Shown one piece after another: positions 21,957 to 30,801 of a stretch of 64,000 nt of DNA. The translations under genes and the position numbers were made by a program. Position 1 is the first letter of the stretch, and each line of letters opens with the position of its first letter. This DNA comes from Nocardioides agariphilus (GTDB lineage Bacteria > Actinomycetota > Actinomycetes > Propionibacteriales > Nocardioidaceae): NCBI RefSeq assembly GCF_015352445.1, contig NZ_JADKPO010000008.1:1-64000 (forward strand), given 5' to 3'. Below the pieces are notes generated by a model. That model searched no databases and was not told the origin of the DNA. It was given only the letters and a program-made list of their open reading frames with translations.

Positions 21957-22967
21957 TCAGGCGCCGGCGCCGACGGACTGGCTCTCGCGAGCGGTCTCCT
22001 CGGCCGAGCCGGCTGAGGAGGCGTGGTGGTCGAGGGCGGCGATGTAGCGCTCGGCGTCGAGCGCGGCCGCGCACCCGGTGCCGGCGGCGGTGATCGCCTG
22101 ACGGTAGTGGTGGTCGACGAGGTCGCCGCAGGCGAAGACGCCGGGCAGGTTGGTGTGGGTCGAGGGGTGCTGGACCAGGACGTAGCCGTTGTCGTCGAGA
22201 TCGACCTGGCCGGTCAGCAGCTCCGAGCGTGGGTCGTGACCGATGGCGATGAACAGGCCGGTCGCGTCGAGGTTGCGCGTCTCGCCGGTGACCGTGTCAC
22301 GCAAGGTGACCGACTCGAGGCGGTCGGTGCCGTTGATCGCCGCGACCTCGGAGTTCCAGACGATGTCGAGCTTGGGGTCGGCGAAGGCCCGCTCCTGCAT
22401 GATCTTGGAGGCGCGCAGCTCGTCGCGACGGTGGATCAGGCTCACCTTCGAGCCGAACCTCGTCAGGAAGGTCGCCTCCTCGATCGCCGAGTCGCCACCG
22501 CCGACGACGGCGATGTGCTGCTCGCGGAAGAAGAACCCGTCACACGTCGCACACCACGAGACACCGCGGCCCGAGAGCTCCTCCTCGTGGGGGAGTCCGA
22601 GCTTGCGGTAGCCCGAGCCCGTGGCCAGGATCACCGATCGCGCGGTGTAGGTGTCGGTCGAGGTCTTCACGACCTTCACCTCACCCGAGAGGTCGACCTC
22701 GACGACGTCGTCGGCGACCAGCTCGGCCCCGAACCGCTCGGCCTGCGCGCGCATCTCGTCCATCAGCGCCGGGCCCATGATGCCGTCGCGGAAACCCGGG
22801 AAGTTCTCCACCTCGGTGGTGTTCATCAGCGCGCCGCCCGCAGTCACGGAGCCCTCGAACACCAGCGGCTGCAGCGAGGCCCTCGCGGCGTAGACGGCCG
22901 CGGTGTAGCCCGCCGGCCCGGAGCCGATGATGATCACGTTGCGGAGGTCGGTCTGGAGATCGGTCAT
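21957..22967 (-). CDS. trxB: Thioredoxin reductase
   Basis: This 336-residue NADPH-dependent flavoenzyme reduces thioredoxin. It has the FAD motif [17 protein letters not shown], the redox pair CATCDG, the NADPH motif [15 protein letters not shown] and the C-terminal [21 protein letters not shown]. Upstream is a sequence matching the SigR/SigH disulfide-stress promoter, as in the Streptomyces trxBA operon. The gene lies next to an anti-sigma/sigM pair, the arrangement also seen in mycobacteria. Confidence 0.96.
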   Translation of the reverse strand: MTDLQTDLRNVIIIGSGPAGYTAAVYAARASLQPLVFEGSVTAGGALMNTTEVENFPGFRDGIMGPALMDEMRAQAERFGAELVADDVVEVDLSGEVKVVKTSTDTYTARSVILATGSGYRKLGLPHEEELSGRGVSWCATCDGFFFREQHIAVVGGGDSAIEEATFLTRFGSKVSLIHRRDELRASKIMQERAFADPKLDIVWNSEVAAINGTDRLESVTLRDTVTGETRNLDATGLFIAIGHDPRSELLTGQVDLDDNGYVLVQHPSTHTNLPGVFACGDLVDHHYRQAITAAGTGCAAALDAERYIAALDHHASSAGSAEETARESQSVGAGA

Positions 22968-23035
22968 GAGCGTTGCGTCAACTCCTGGAACTTGCTCGAG
23001 AGGTCCGCCGACTCGATCGGCCGGACACGCTGTGC

Positions 23036-23061
23036 AACCGATGGTAGGCGAGCGGAATTCC
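23036..23061 (-). promoter_or_regulatory. SigR/SigH-type promoter upstream of trxB
   Basis: On the minus strand GGAAT (23061-23057, preceded by GG) is followed after exactly 18 bp by GTTG (from 23038). This matches the GGAAT-N18-GTT consensus of actinobacterial disulfide-stress sigma factors. The trxB ATG is about 60 nt beyond the expected start site. Confidence 0.65.
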
Positions 23062-23173
23062 CCGTGGGGCGCCGTCCGGGCGTGGCGACCGGGGCGTTGC
23101 GGTTTGGTCCCCCACCGCAGTCACAGGGGCCCCAGGAGTGCAGTTCCTGACCACTTCCTGGGGGCGGCACGCC

Positions 23174-23887
23174 TCAGGGTGCGGTCAGCGTGATCGAACG
23201 CCGCGCCTGGGTGTCGCCGCACAGGTAGAGGTCGACGACCTGGACGTCGCCGGAGGGCACCCGGAGTACGACGACCGCGGGCGCACCGTCGTACTCGGCG
23301 GGTACGAACTCGCCGGCGCCGACGTCGACGGTCAGGCAGCCCTGGCCGTCGTAGAACTTCTGCACGTCCTTGGAGGAGTCGCCCAGCTCGGCCCGGAGCC
23401 TGCGGACGTCGGCGCCGAAGCGGTGGGAGCGGATCTTGACCGGGCTGGCCAGGTTCGGGGAGTCGCCGGGCGCACTCGTCAGCCCGTCCTCGCTGCCTGA
23501 GCCCCCGCCCTCATCGGCAGCGCCCCCGCCGTCAGCGGCTTCGGGCTCCTGGGCCGACATCGCCGAACCCCCATCGGCGTCTCCCTGGCCGCCTTGCGGC
23601 AGCACCTGGCTGATGCCGACCCCCGCCACGATGACGGCCGCGGCGGCGACCAGGAGCTGCGCGGCCGTGCGCCGGCGGCGAGCGGCCAGGTCGACCACCG
23701 GGGTCGGTGGGGGAGCTGGCAGTGCGGCGGGGCGATCGGCGACCAGGTCGGCGAGGACGCCATCGAGCCGCGCCACGATCTCGGCCGGGATGGGCTCGGT
23801 GTGCCGGGCCTCGGCGAGGAGGCGCCGGATGCGTTCGTCGTCGGCAGGCGGCAGCGGGCTCTCGCGCAGCTCGTCGTCAGGCGACAT
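23174..23887 (-). CDS. Putative SigM anti-sigma factor (single-pass membrane protein)
   Basis: This 237-residue protein has a polar N-terminal cytoplasmic part (1-75), one membrane helix (about 76-95, AQLLVAAAAVIVAGVGISQV), a low-complexity acidic/glycine linker and an extracytoplasmic C-terminal domain with two cysteines (GQGCLTV, LYLCGDT). It follows sigM by 80 bp, the position of the SigM anti-sigma RsmA in mycobacteria. No HxxxCxxC zinc motif is present. The role rests on topology and position. Confidence 0.65.
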   Translation of the reverse strand: MSPDDELRESPLPPADDERIRRLLAEARHTEPIPAEIVARLDGVLADLVADRPAALPAPPPTPVVDLAARRRRTAAQLLVAAAAVIVAGVGISQVLPQGGQGDADGGSAMSAQEPEAADGGGAADEGGGSGSEDGLTSAPGDSPNLASPVKIRSHRFGADVRRLRAELGDSSKDVQKFYDGQGCLTVDVGAGEFVPAEYDGAPAVVVLRVPSGDVQVVDLYLCGDTQARRSITLTAP

Positions 23888-23967
23888 GGACTCCTCCTCT
23901 CGGGCGGCTGCTGGGAACAGGGGTGGGATCGGGTGCGGACGTGACCAGACGCCGGTGCGGCGGATCG

Positions 23968-24642
23968 TCAGCCCGCGGGCGGCGGCCCGCGGGGCTGGTC
24001 ATCGGTTGGGACGGGTCGGTCGTCGGCCTGGTTCCCGTCGTCGGGGGTCACTGCAGTGGGATCCAGGTCACTCAACAGCTCGTGCAGCCGGGCCCGGCCG
24101 CGGAAGCAGCGGGACTTCACCGTGCCCTCCGCGCAGCCGAGCATGGCGGCCACCTCGTGGACGGGGTAGCCCTCCATGTCGACCAGCACGAGCGCCGCGC
24201 GCTGGGCGGGCGGCAAGGACTCGAGCGCGCTCAGCACGCGACGACGTCGCTCCGCGGCCACGCTCAGGTCGCCCGGGTCGTGGGTGCCGTCCTGGGTGAC
24301 CAGCGATCCCCGACCGCCGCGGTCCTCGAGGTCGTCGGGCAGCGGCTCGGCCCGGCGTACCTTCGCGGCGCGGATGCGGTCGAGACACGCGTTGACCACG
24401 ATCCGGTGCAGCCAGGTCGTCACCGCTGCTTCGCCGCGGAACGAACCGGCCCTCCTGAAGGCGGCGATCATGCCGTCCTGCAGCCCGTCGGCGGCGTCCT
24501 CGCGGTTGCCCATCGTGCGCAGGGCGACCGCCCAGAGCCGGTCGCGGTGGCGGGCGAAGAGCTCGCCGAACGCATCGGGGTCGCCCTCGACGTGAGCTCG
24601 CAGGAGGTCGGCGTCGGACGAGACGCTCAGCTGGTCATTCAA
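23968..24642 (-). CDS. sigM: ECF RNA polymerase sigma factor SigM
   Basis: This ECF sigma factor, about 224 residues, has region 2 (DAFGELFARHRDRLWAVALR ... TTWLHRIVVNACLDRIR) and region 4 (LPPAQRAALVLVDMEGYPVHEVAAMLGCAEGTVKSR), plus a proline-rich tail. The frame is open further upstream into the kinase-like gene; I choose TTG 24642, which overlaps that gene's stop as TTGA. The SigM name follows the conserved order murJ-pseudokinase-sigM-anti-sigma-trxB-trxA. Confidence 0.88.
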   Translation of the reverse strand: MNDQLSVSSDADLLRAHVEGDPDAFGELFARHRDRLWAVALRTMGNREDAADGLQDGMIAAFRRAGSFRGEAAVTTWLHRIVVNACLDRIRAAKVRRAEPLPDDLEDRGGRGSLVTQDGTHDPGDLSVAAERRRRVLSALESLPPAQRAALVLVDMEGYPVHEVAAMLGCAEGTVKSRCFRGRARLHELLSDLDPTAVTPDDGNQADDRPVPTDDQPRGPPPAG

Positions 24643-26678
24643 CTGGGTGTCCCCAGCACCGAGACCTCCGCGACCTCTCCGCGGAAGCCTCCGTCCACCT
24701 GGGGCAGCGAGGTCAGCCACACCACGACGTAGCGTCCGGCGACCGGCTCGTCGAGCGTGACCGACAGCTCTGGTCCGGTCGCGGTCGCCGTGGCTGCCGG
24801 CGAGAGCCCGCGCACCCCGCGCGGCGCGGTGTCGGTCACGTAGACCGAGACACTCGTCGGCGCACCGCCCAAGGTGAGGTCGACCTCGCTGACGCCGCCG
24901 GTCGCACCGAGGTCCAGCACCAGGCCGACGCCGGTCTTGAGCCCGCCCGGACCGAGCTGCTGGCTGTACGTCGAGGTGTGCCATGCCGTGGCCGGGTCGC
25001 CGTCGACGACCAGTGGCGCCTCGTCGGGGTTCTCCTCCGGTGGGTCGGCTTGCGGGTCGAAGTCGTCGGCCGTCACGTCGGAGTACGTCGTCGGGCCGGC
25101 CTCGGTGGTCTGGCTCGTGGTCGGCCCGGTCGTCTGGCTGGGCTCGTCGTCGGGCTCCGCGCCCAGCGGGGTGCGGCCGCGGCCGACGTTGAAGGCCACC
25201 ACCACCGCCAGGAGCACCAGCGCGAGTGCCGCCACCAGCGCTGCAAGCCAGAGCCAGCTGCGGCCCGGGGTGTCCTCGGGCTCGTCGTAGTCATCGACGG
25301 GCTCGATGACGCCGCTGCCGGACATGGTCACGGGATGGCCGGTGCCGGTGCTGGTGTCCCACGGCCAGTAGCCGGGGTCACCCGGCCCGGGGGGCGCGCC
25401 GGAGGCGCCGACCGGAACACGTGGCTGGCGGACCGGGGCGCCGTCGGTCGGGTCGGGCGCGAACAGCGGGCGCTCCGGGAGGTCGTCGAAGGGAGGTGGC
25501 GGCGGCGGCTTCTCGGCCCGCTTGGCCAGCCAGCTGACCTCGCCGTCGTCGTCGAAGATCGGGATGCCCGCCTCGGTCGGCCGCTCGGTCGCCTCGGGAG
25601 GAGGGGCGACCTCGGTGGGCGGCTCGGGGTCGGGCTCCTGATGGGCAACCAGGTCCGGGTCCGGTGCGCTCGCCGCGACATCCACGACGGGTTCGGGCTC
25701 GGGAGCGGGTTCAGGGAGTGGGCCAGCGACGGGTGGCAGCGCGACCGTCGTGGTGGAGGTCATCGTCGGCAGGGAGGGTCGCTGTCCTGCCTCGCGGCGG
25801 CGGATCGCGGCCACCTCGGCGTCGGCCAGGCCCGACGGGTCGCCGACGAACTCGCGCAGCGCCTCCCCGATGCCGCCCGCGGTGGAGAGGTCGTAGGTGC
25901 CCCGCGCGTGTGAGCCGGGGGCGCCCCCGTCGGGGTTGAGGACGGCATCGCAGAGGGTGTCGAGGACACGAGGGACTCCGGCCCGCACCTGCCGCGGACG
26001 CAGGATGCGGCCATGGGCCTGTGGCGCAGCCCGCACGACGGAGCCGGCCATGCCCGGCCAACGGGCGGTCAGCGCGGAGTAGAGCAGCGCGGCGAGGCCG
26101 GTCACGTCGCCCGACGCGCGGCCCGCCGGCAGGCCGTGGAGCGCGGCGTCGACGGCGAACCCGATCACCCGGACCGAGCCGGTGCGGTCGATGAGCACGT
26201 TCTCCGGGACCAGGCGTCCGTGGGCGACCCCGGCGGCGTGGGCCGCCTCGAGGGTGGCGGCCACCTCGCCGATGATCCAGGCAGCCCGTCGGGGTGCGAG
26301 CGGACCCTCGTCGGCCAGCAGGATGTCGAGCGAGATGCCGGTCGCCCACTCGTTGACGACGTAGCACAGCGCCGTGCCGTCACGTGCCGTCCGGTCGGGG
26401 GTCTCGTCGACGTCGAGCACGCGCAGGATCCGCCGGTCCACGACCCGCGCGGAGGTGCGGGCGGCCTCGCGCAGCAGCTCGGCGCGTGAGTCGTCGCCGC
26501 GGATGATGTGCACCGCCACGGAGCGGTCCAACGAGGTGTCGTGGGCTCGGTAGAACAGCCCGCCAGCACTCTCGTCGAGCAGGTCGATGAGCCGGTAGCG
26601 CTCAGCCAGGACATCGCCGGGTCGGATCGCGTGGGGCACGGTCCTCCTCCCAGGCCGCGGTGTCGGTTGACTGCTCAT
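24639..26678 (-). CDS. Membrane pseudokinase, MurJ partner (MviN C-terminal type)
   Basis: This 679-residue protein has a kinase-like domain (about 20-290) that lacks the catalytic residues: the usual VAIK lysine is histidine (VAVHII, H57), the HRD motif is HGR (153-155), and DFG is replaced by IGFAV. A proline-rich linker, one membrane helix (near 470-490, WLWLAALVAALALVLLAVVV) and an extracytoplasmic F5/8C-like domain (about 530-679, DGDPATAWHTSTYSQQLG) follow. In M. tuberculosis the equivalent is fused to MurJ (Rv3910) and binds FhaA. Here it is a separate gene 10 bp after murJ. Confidence 0.85.
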   Translation of the reverse strand: MSSQPTPRPGRRTVPHAIRPGDVLAERYRLIDLLDESAGGLFYRAHDTSLDRSVAVHIIRGDDSRAELLREAARTSARVVDRRILRVLDVDETPDRTARDGTALCYVVNEWATGISLDILLADEGPLAPRRAAWIIGEVAATLEAAHAAGVAHGRLVPENVLIDRTGSVRVIGFAVDAALHGLPAGRASGDVTGLAALLYSALTARWPGMAGSVVRAAPQAHGRILRPRQVRAGVPRVLDTLCDAVLNPDGGAPGSHARGTYDLSTAGGIGEALREFVGDPSGLADAEVAAIRRREAGQRPSLPTMTSTTTVALPPVAGPLPEPAPEPEPVVDVAASAPDPDLVAHQEPDPEPPTEVAPPPEATERPTEAGIPIFDDDGEVSWLAKRAEKPPPPPPFDDLPERPLFAPDPTDGAPVRQPRVPVGASGAPPGPGDPGYWPWDTSTGTGHPVTMSGSGVIEPVDDYDEPEDTPGRSWLWLAALVAALALVLLAVVVAFNVGRGRTPLGAEPDDEPSQTTGPTTSQTTEAGPTTYSDVTADDFDPQADPPEENPDEAPLVVDGDPATAWHTSTYSQQLGPGGLKTGVGLVLDLGATGGVSEVDLTLGGAPTSVSVYVTDTAPRGVRGLSPAATATATGPELSVTLDEPVAGRYVVVWLTSLPQVDGGFRGEVAEVSVLGTPS

Positions 26679-26688
26679 CGTAGGTGCG

Positions 26689-28401
26689 TCAGCGCCGTGC
26701 GGCGGGCCGACGCAGCCGCCCTGCGAACGTGTCGATGACCTCGGTCACCTCTGCGAGCCGCATCAGCCTGGCCAGCACGAGGAAGACCAGGACGTCGGCG
26801 GCGGCGACCAGGGCCAACCTGGCCACCGCGGCGAGGTGGCTCGGGTCATCGCGCCCGGGCAGCGTCATGGCCACGCCCCAGGCTGCGAACGTGGCGATCC
26901 CGGCTGCGATGACCACGCGCACCAAGAACCGCACGAGTACGGCGGACTCCAGCTGCCCGCTGCCGGCGGCGAGTCTGCGGCGCAGCACGAGGTAGGACAC
27001 GAGCGAGCCCACGACGTACGACGCGGTGTAGGCGACGACGAGCGCGGGTGCTGTGTGCACCGGGTCGGTCAGGCGCACCAGCACGATGGCCGCGGCGATG
27101 TTGGTCGCGGCCACGACGCACTGGATGAAGAAGACGGTGCGGGTCAGCTCGAGCGCGTAGAAGCCGCGCAGCACCAGGTAGTGGACGGTGAAGAACACGA
27201 TCCCCACGCCGAACAGCGAGAGCGAGAGGACGTAGAGCGTGTAGGTGCTGCTCGCTGCGCCCCAGTCCCACAAGACGGCGGCCAGGTCCGGGGCGACGAC
27301 AGGAAGCAGTACGGCGAAGGGCACCACCACCGCCAACGCGGTGCGCAGCACGCGCGACAGGCTGCCGCCGAGTGCCCGGAGGTCGCCCCTGTTGCCTTGC
27401 GCCGACAGGAGCGGGAGCAGGGCGGTGGCCAAGGAGACGGTGACCACGGCGTGGGGGACCATCACGATCAAGAAGGCCTGCGAGTAGACCGTGTATCCGG
27501 TCGCGTCACTGTCGCCTCCCGAGCCCACTGCCTGCGCCGTGCCACCTGACGCCAGCCGCACGACGACGGCATAGGCAACCTGGTTGACGATCACGAACAG
27601 GACCGTCCACAGGCCCAGGCGCAGCGTGTGTCCGAGGCCCGTGCCGCGGAAGTCGAAGCGGGGCCGGTAGCGCACGCCGGCCGCCTTGAGGAACGGCACC
27701 AGCACCAGCAGCTGTACGGCGATCCCGGCCGTCGCGCCGACGCCGAGCCAGGCCTCCTGGGCGGGGCTGTAGGCAGAGAGCAGGTCGGCCTTGGGCACGG
27801 GACCGTAGAAGACGAGGTAGCCGACCAGGACCGCGATCGAGACCAGGTTGTTGGCGATGGGGGCCCACATCATCGGTCCGAAGCGGCGCCGTGCGTTGAG
27901 CACCTGTCCCAGCAGCACGAACATCCCGTAGAAGAACACCTGGGGCAGGCAGAAGCGCGCGAAGGCGATCACCGAGTCGCGCTGCTCGGCCAGCTCCGGG
28001 CGGTCGTAGTCGGGTGACAAGAAGATGCCCATCACCCAGGGCGCCGCCACCACGAGCAGCACGCTCACCGCGCCCAGGAAGAGGGCGGCCAGCGTGATGA
28101 TCCGGTTGGTGTAGGCCTCGCCGCCGTCCGGGTCCTGCGACATCGACCGCACCAGCTGGGGCACCAGCACGGCGTTGAAGATGCCGCCGGCCAGCAGGAT
28201 GTAGAGCATGTTCGGCACGGTGTTGCCGATGGTGAACAGGTCGGCGTGGAGCAGGTTGCCCAAGGCCGCGGCCAGCAGCAGCGACCGCAGGTAGCCGCTG
28301 AACCTCGAGACGAGGGTGCCCGCGGCCATCACGGCGCTGGAGGTGAGCACGCCCTCCTGGTCCTCGCGCGTGTCGGTGGACTCGGGCATCGACCGGCTCA
28401 T
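26689..28401 (-). CDS. murJ: Lipid II flippase MurJ
   Basis: This 570-residue MATE-like (MviN) transporter, with about 14 membrane helices, flips lipid II across the cytoplasmic membrane for peptidoglycan synthesis. It begins with the family stretch AAGTLVSRFSGYLRSLLLAAALG and includes VPNMLYILLAGGIFNAVLVP. It ends soon after the last helix, without the pseudokinase fusion seen in mycobacteria. The start overlaps the DUF6049 stop by four bases and the pseudokinase gene follows. Confidence 0.95.
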   Translation of the reverse strand: MSRSMPESTDTREDQEGVLTSSAVMAAGTLVSRFSGYLRSLLLAAALGNLLHADLFTIGNTVPNMLYILLAGGIFNAVLVPQLVRSMSQDPDGGEAYTNRIITLAALFLGAVSVLLVVAAPWVMGIFLSPDYDRPELAEQRDSVIAFARFCLPQVFFYGMFVLLGQVLNARRRFGPMMWAPIANNLVSIAVLVGYLVFYGPVPKADLLSAYSPAQEAWLGVGATAGIAVQLLVLVPFLKAAGVRYRPRFDFRGTGLGHTLRLGLWTVLFVIVNQVAYAVVVRLASGGTAQAVGSGGDSDATGYTVYSQAFLIVMVPHAVVTVSLATALLPLLSAQGNRGDLRALGGSLSRVLRTALAVVVPFAVLLPVVAPDLAAVLWDWGAASSTYTLYVLSLSLFGVGIVFFTVHYLVLRGFYALELTRTVFFIQCVVAATNIAAAIVLVRLTDPVHTAPALVVAYTASYVVGSLVSYLVLRRRLAAGSGQLESAVLVRFLVRVVIAAGIATFAAWGVAMTLPGRDDPSHLAAVARLALVAAADVLVFLVLARLMRLAEVTEVIDTFAGRLRRPAARR

Positions 28402-30704
28402 CCGGTCGGCGCCGGCTCGCGGACCGCCGCGCCAGCCGGGTCGTCCGAGCTCGGCTCGTCGTCGCCGTCGTCATCCGGCGGGGTGCCTCCGCCGCGGATG
28501 CGCCGGATCAGGCGCAGCACGATCGCGATCAGCAACAGCGCCAGGGCGCCACCCATCACCAGCCAGATGACGTCGCTGACCTGGGCCGCGCGGACGGGTA
28601 CCCGCGCGGTCGACCCGAGGGGCTTGCCCTCGAGGTCGGTGACCTCGAGGGTCACGTTGTGCACCCCGAGCTTGCTGGTGGAGGCCTCCAGCAGCCTGGT
28701 CGTCGTGGAGTTGGCGTCCAGCTCCAGCTTGTCGGGCACCTTGATCTCCATCGGCGGCTCGGAGGTGGTCGTCAGGCGCACCGTCACCGGCTGGTCCAGC
28801 CCGTTGGTGATGGTGACCGAGAACGGCCCCGACTCGCTCGACAAGATCACCCTGCTCGGACCTGAGACCGTGATCGCGCCGAGACGGCTGCGCACCCACA
28901 CCCCGGTGTTGAGGGTCGCCAACCGGTAGCGGTCGGGGTTCTCGCGGGCGAAGTACGACACGTTGGCCAGGGCCTCGCTGCGGATCCGCGTGGCCAGGTT
29001 GTTCTTGACGTTGATCACGCCCTGCAGGCGCCGCGCCTCGGAGTCCAGGTCGTCGAGGGCGGCGAACGCTGCGTCGTCGACCTCGTGGTTGACCTGCCAC
29101 ACCGGGTAGGTGAAGCGATCCGCCGCGAGCGGGCGACCGGGCACCGCGGCCGCCTCGGCGAGGGACGTCATCCGCATCCACGGCACGTCGAGGCCCTCGA
29201 AGAACTCCGAGTAGTCGTCGGCCCCGGGCGGGTCCCAGGCGGGCGGGAAGACGACGACCAGGGGCTGCTGCGCCGGTGCGGACATCCGCACGGCGGCCTC
29301 ACTGAGGATGCGCTGACGCATGGCCACCGGCGAGACCGGGTCGTTGGGGCCGGGGCCGCCGAGCAGCACGTCGGCGGAGAAGAAGACGACCTTGCGCCCC
29401 TCGTAGGTCGCCACGCTCGGCGCGGTGCCCCGGTTCACCGCGCGATCCGACATCAGCACCGTCGTGTCGTCGTCGGCAAGCGCGAGGGCGGCGTCGTCGA
29501 GGAAGCCGTTGGGCGGGGCCATCGCCGGCGTCATCGGGGCCTGGTTGACGCTGAGCACGTCCCCGGAGCGCTCCCGCGCGTCGGTGTAGGCCTTGGTGGA
29601 GCGCTTGGCCGCAGCGGCCACGTCGACGTCGCCCCATGGCAGCGCCAGTACCTGCTTGCCGGTGACCGCCTGGTTGAGCTTGACCAGCCATCGGGTGGCG
29701 GTCCGCGACTCGAGGGTGTCGGCGGGTGAGGGTTCGGTCGGGTCGGGGCTGGCGCCGTCGGAGGGCGACTGGTCATCGGTCTGGTCATCGGTCTGGTCGC
29801 CGGTCTGGTCGCCGGTCTGGTCATCGGGCTGGCCCGTCCCGCCATCGCCCTCGCCGACGGGGGTGCCCTGCCCGGACTGGACGAGCTCGCGCGGCCGGTT
29901 GCCGTCGGCGAGCTGCCGGACGGCGTCGGGGACGGCCGGGTCGACCAGCCAGGTGACGTGGCGCCCTCCGGCTGCCAGGCCGAAGTCGAGCACCGAGGAC
30001 AGCTGGCCGCCGTCGTCGATGGTGTCGAGCCAGTCGTCGACCTCGCTGAGGGTGCCGTCGGAGCCGTGCGTCACCGGGTGGCGTACGGGCAGCACCAGCG
30101 CGGTGTCGATCGGCTCGCCCCGGCCCTGTGGTGGGACGTACGGCAAGAACGTCCGGGCCCGCCCGTCGGCCACCAGGTCTCGACCGTCCGCGTTGGTGCC
30201 GAGTGCGTGGACGCCGAACCAGTAGACGCCGGCCTCGTCGACTGCCAGGTCGGAGACGGGCACCTGGTCGCTGTAGGGCAGCGAGGCGCCGGGCGCGAGC
30301 TCGAGGATCGTCTCGAAGGTCCCCGGCAGCGTGATCCGGTCACCCACAGGCTGCTCGGCGTCGCGGGTGATCTCGAAGGCCAGGTCATCGCTCGTGGTGA
30401 TCGGGTCCGCGGCGATGAAGGTGTAGACCGCGATGTCGGCCCAGGTCTCCTCGGAGTTGTTGGTCACCCACCCGCTGACCTTCACCTTGCCCGAGTGTGG
30501 GCCCGACTGCGGGATCGAGGACGGCGAGAGCCGGTCGATGGTCAGCGAGAGGGGGGCGCCCTGGAGTGACTCGTCGGCTGCTGCGGCTGGCGCCACGACG
30601 GGCCCCACGACTGGCCCCACGACTGGCCCCACGACTGGCAGCCCCAGGCCGACCGCCGAGACGACAGCCGCCAGCGCAGGCAGCAGCATCGTCCGTCGGG
30701 GCAC
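28398..30704 (-). CDS. Secreted membrane-anchored DUF6049 protein
   Basis: This 768-residue protein has an N-terminal signal sequence (MPRRTMLLPALAAVVSAVG), a short VGPV repeat, a large extracytoplasmic region with Ig-like segments, and a C-terminal membrane helix (about 720-742, VIWLVMGGALALLLIAIVL) with a basic stop-transfer sequence. It corresponds to the Rv3909-type protein always found between murJ and cca in Actinobacteria. Function is unknown; its conserved place next to murJ suggests a role in envelope assembly. A threonine/aspartate/glutamine repeat lies near residues 292-312. GTG start. Confidence 0.85.
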   Translation of the reverse strand: MPRRTMLLPALAAVVSAVGLGLPVVGPVVGPVVGPVVAPAAAADESLQGAPLSLTIDRLSPSSIPQSGPHSGKVKVSGWVTNNSEETWADIAVYTFIAADPITTSDDLAFEITRDAEQPVGDRITLPGTFETILELAPGASLPYSDQVPVSDLAVDEAGVYWFGVHALGTNADGRDLVADGRARTFLPYVPPQGRGEPIDTALVLPVRHPVTHGSDGTLSEVDDWLDTIDDGGQLSSVLDFGLAAGGRHVTWLVDPAVPDAVRQLADGNRPRELVQSGQGTPVGEGDGGTGQPDDQTGDQTGDQTDDQTDDQSPSDGASPDPTEPSPADTLESRTATRWLVKLNQAVTGKQVLALPWGDVDVAAAAKRSTKAYTDARERSGDVLSVNQAPMTPAMAPPNGFLDDAALALADDDTTVLMSDRAVNRGTAPSVATYEGRKVVFFSADVLLGGPGPNDPVSPVAMRQRILSEAAVRMSAPAQQPLVVVFPPAWDPPGADDYSEFFEGLDVPWMRMTSLAEAAAVPGRPLAADRFTYPVWQVNHEVDDAAFAALDDLDSEARRLQGVINVKNNLATRIRSEALANVSYFARENPDRYRLATLNTGVWVRSRLGAITVSGPSRVILSSESGPFSVTITNGLDQPVTVRLTTTSEPPMEIKVPDKLELDANSTTTRLLEASTSKLGVHNVTLEVTDLEGKPLGSTARVPVRAAQVSDVIWLVMGGALALLLIAIVLRLIRRIRGGGTPPDDDGDDEPSSDDPAGAAVREPAPTG
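29769..29828 (-). repeat. 12-bp tandem repeat inside the DUF6049 gene
   Basis: Five 12-bp units (ctggtcatcggt and ctggtcgccggt variants) encode TDDQ/TGDQ repeats in an acidic linker. A second 12-bp repeat (gactggccccac type, 30597-30644) encodes the N-terminal VGPV repeats. Copy number is likely to vary between strains. Confidence 0.85.
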
Positions 30705-30787
30705 CCGTCGAGAGTAGTGCGACGAGCTGCGCTGGTCGGGGTGCGGCGAGAGCGAGCCTCGAAACCAGGATCGCCCGCGATGTCCTC

Positions 30788-30793
30788 TAGGCT
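30788..30793 (+). promoter_or_regulatory. Putative -10 element for a near-leaderless cca mRNA
   Basis: TAGGCT fits TANNNT and ends eight bases before the GTG of cca. No Shine-Dalgarno lies in between, consistent with an mRNA starting at or just before the start codon. Confidence 0.4.
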
Positions 30794-30801
30794 GGCTGGC
30801 C

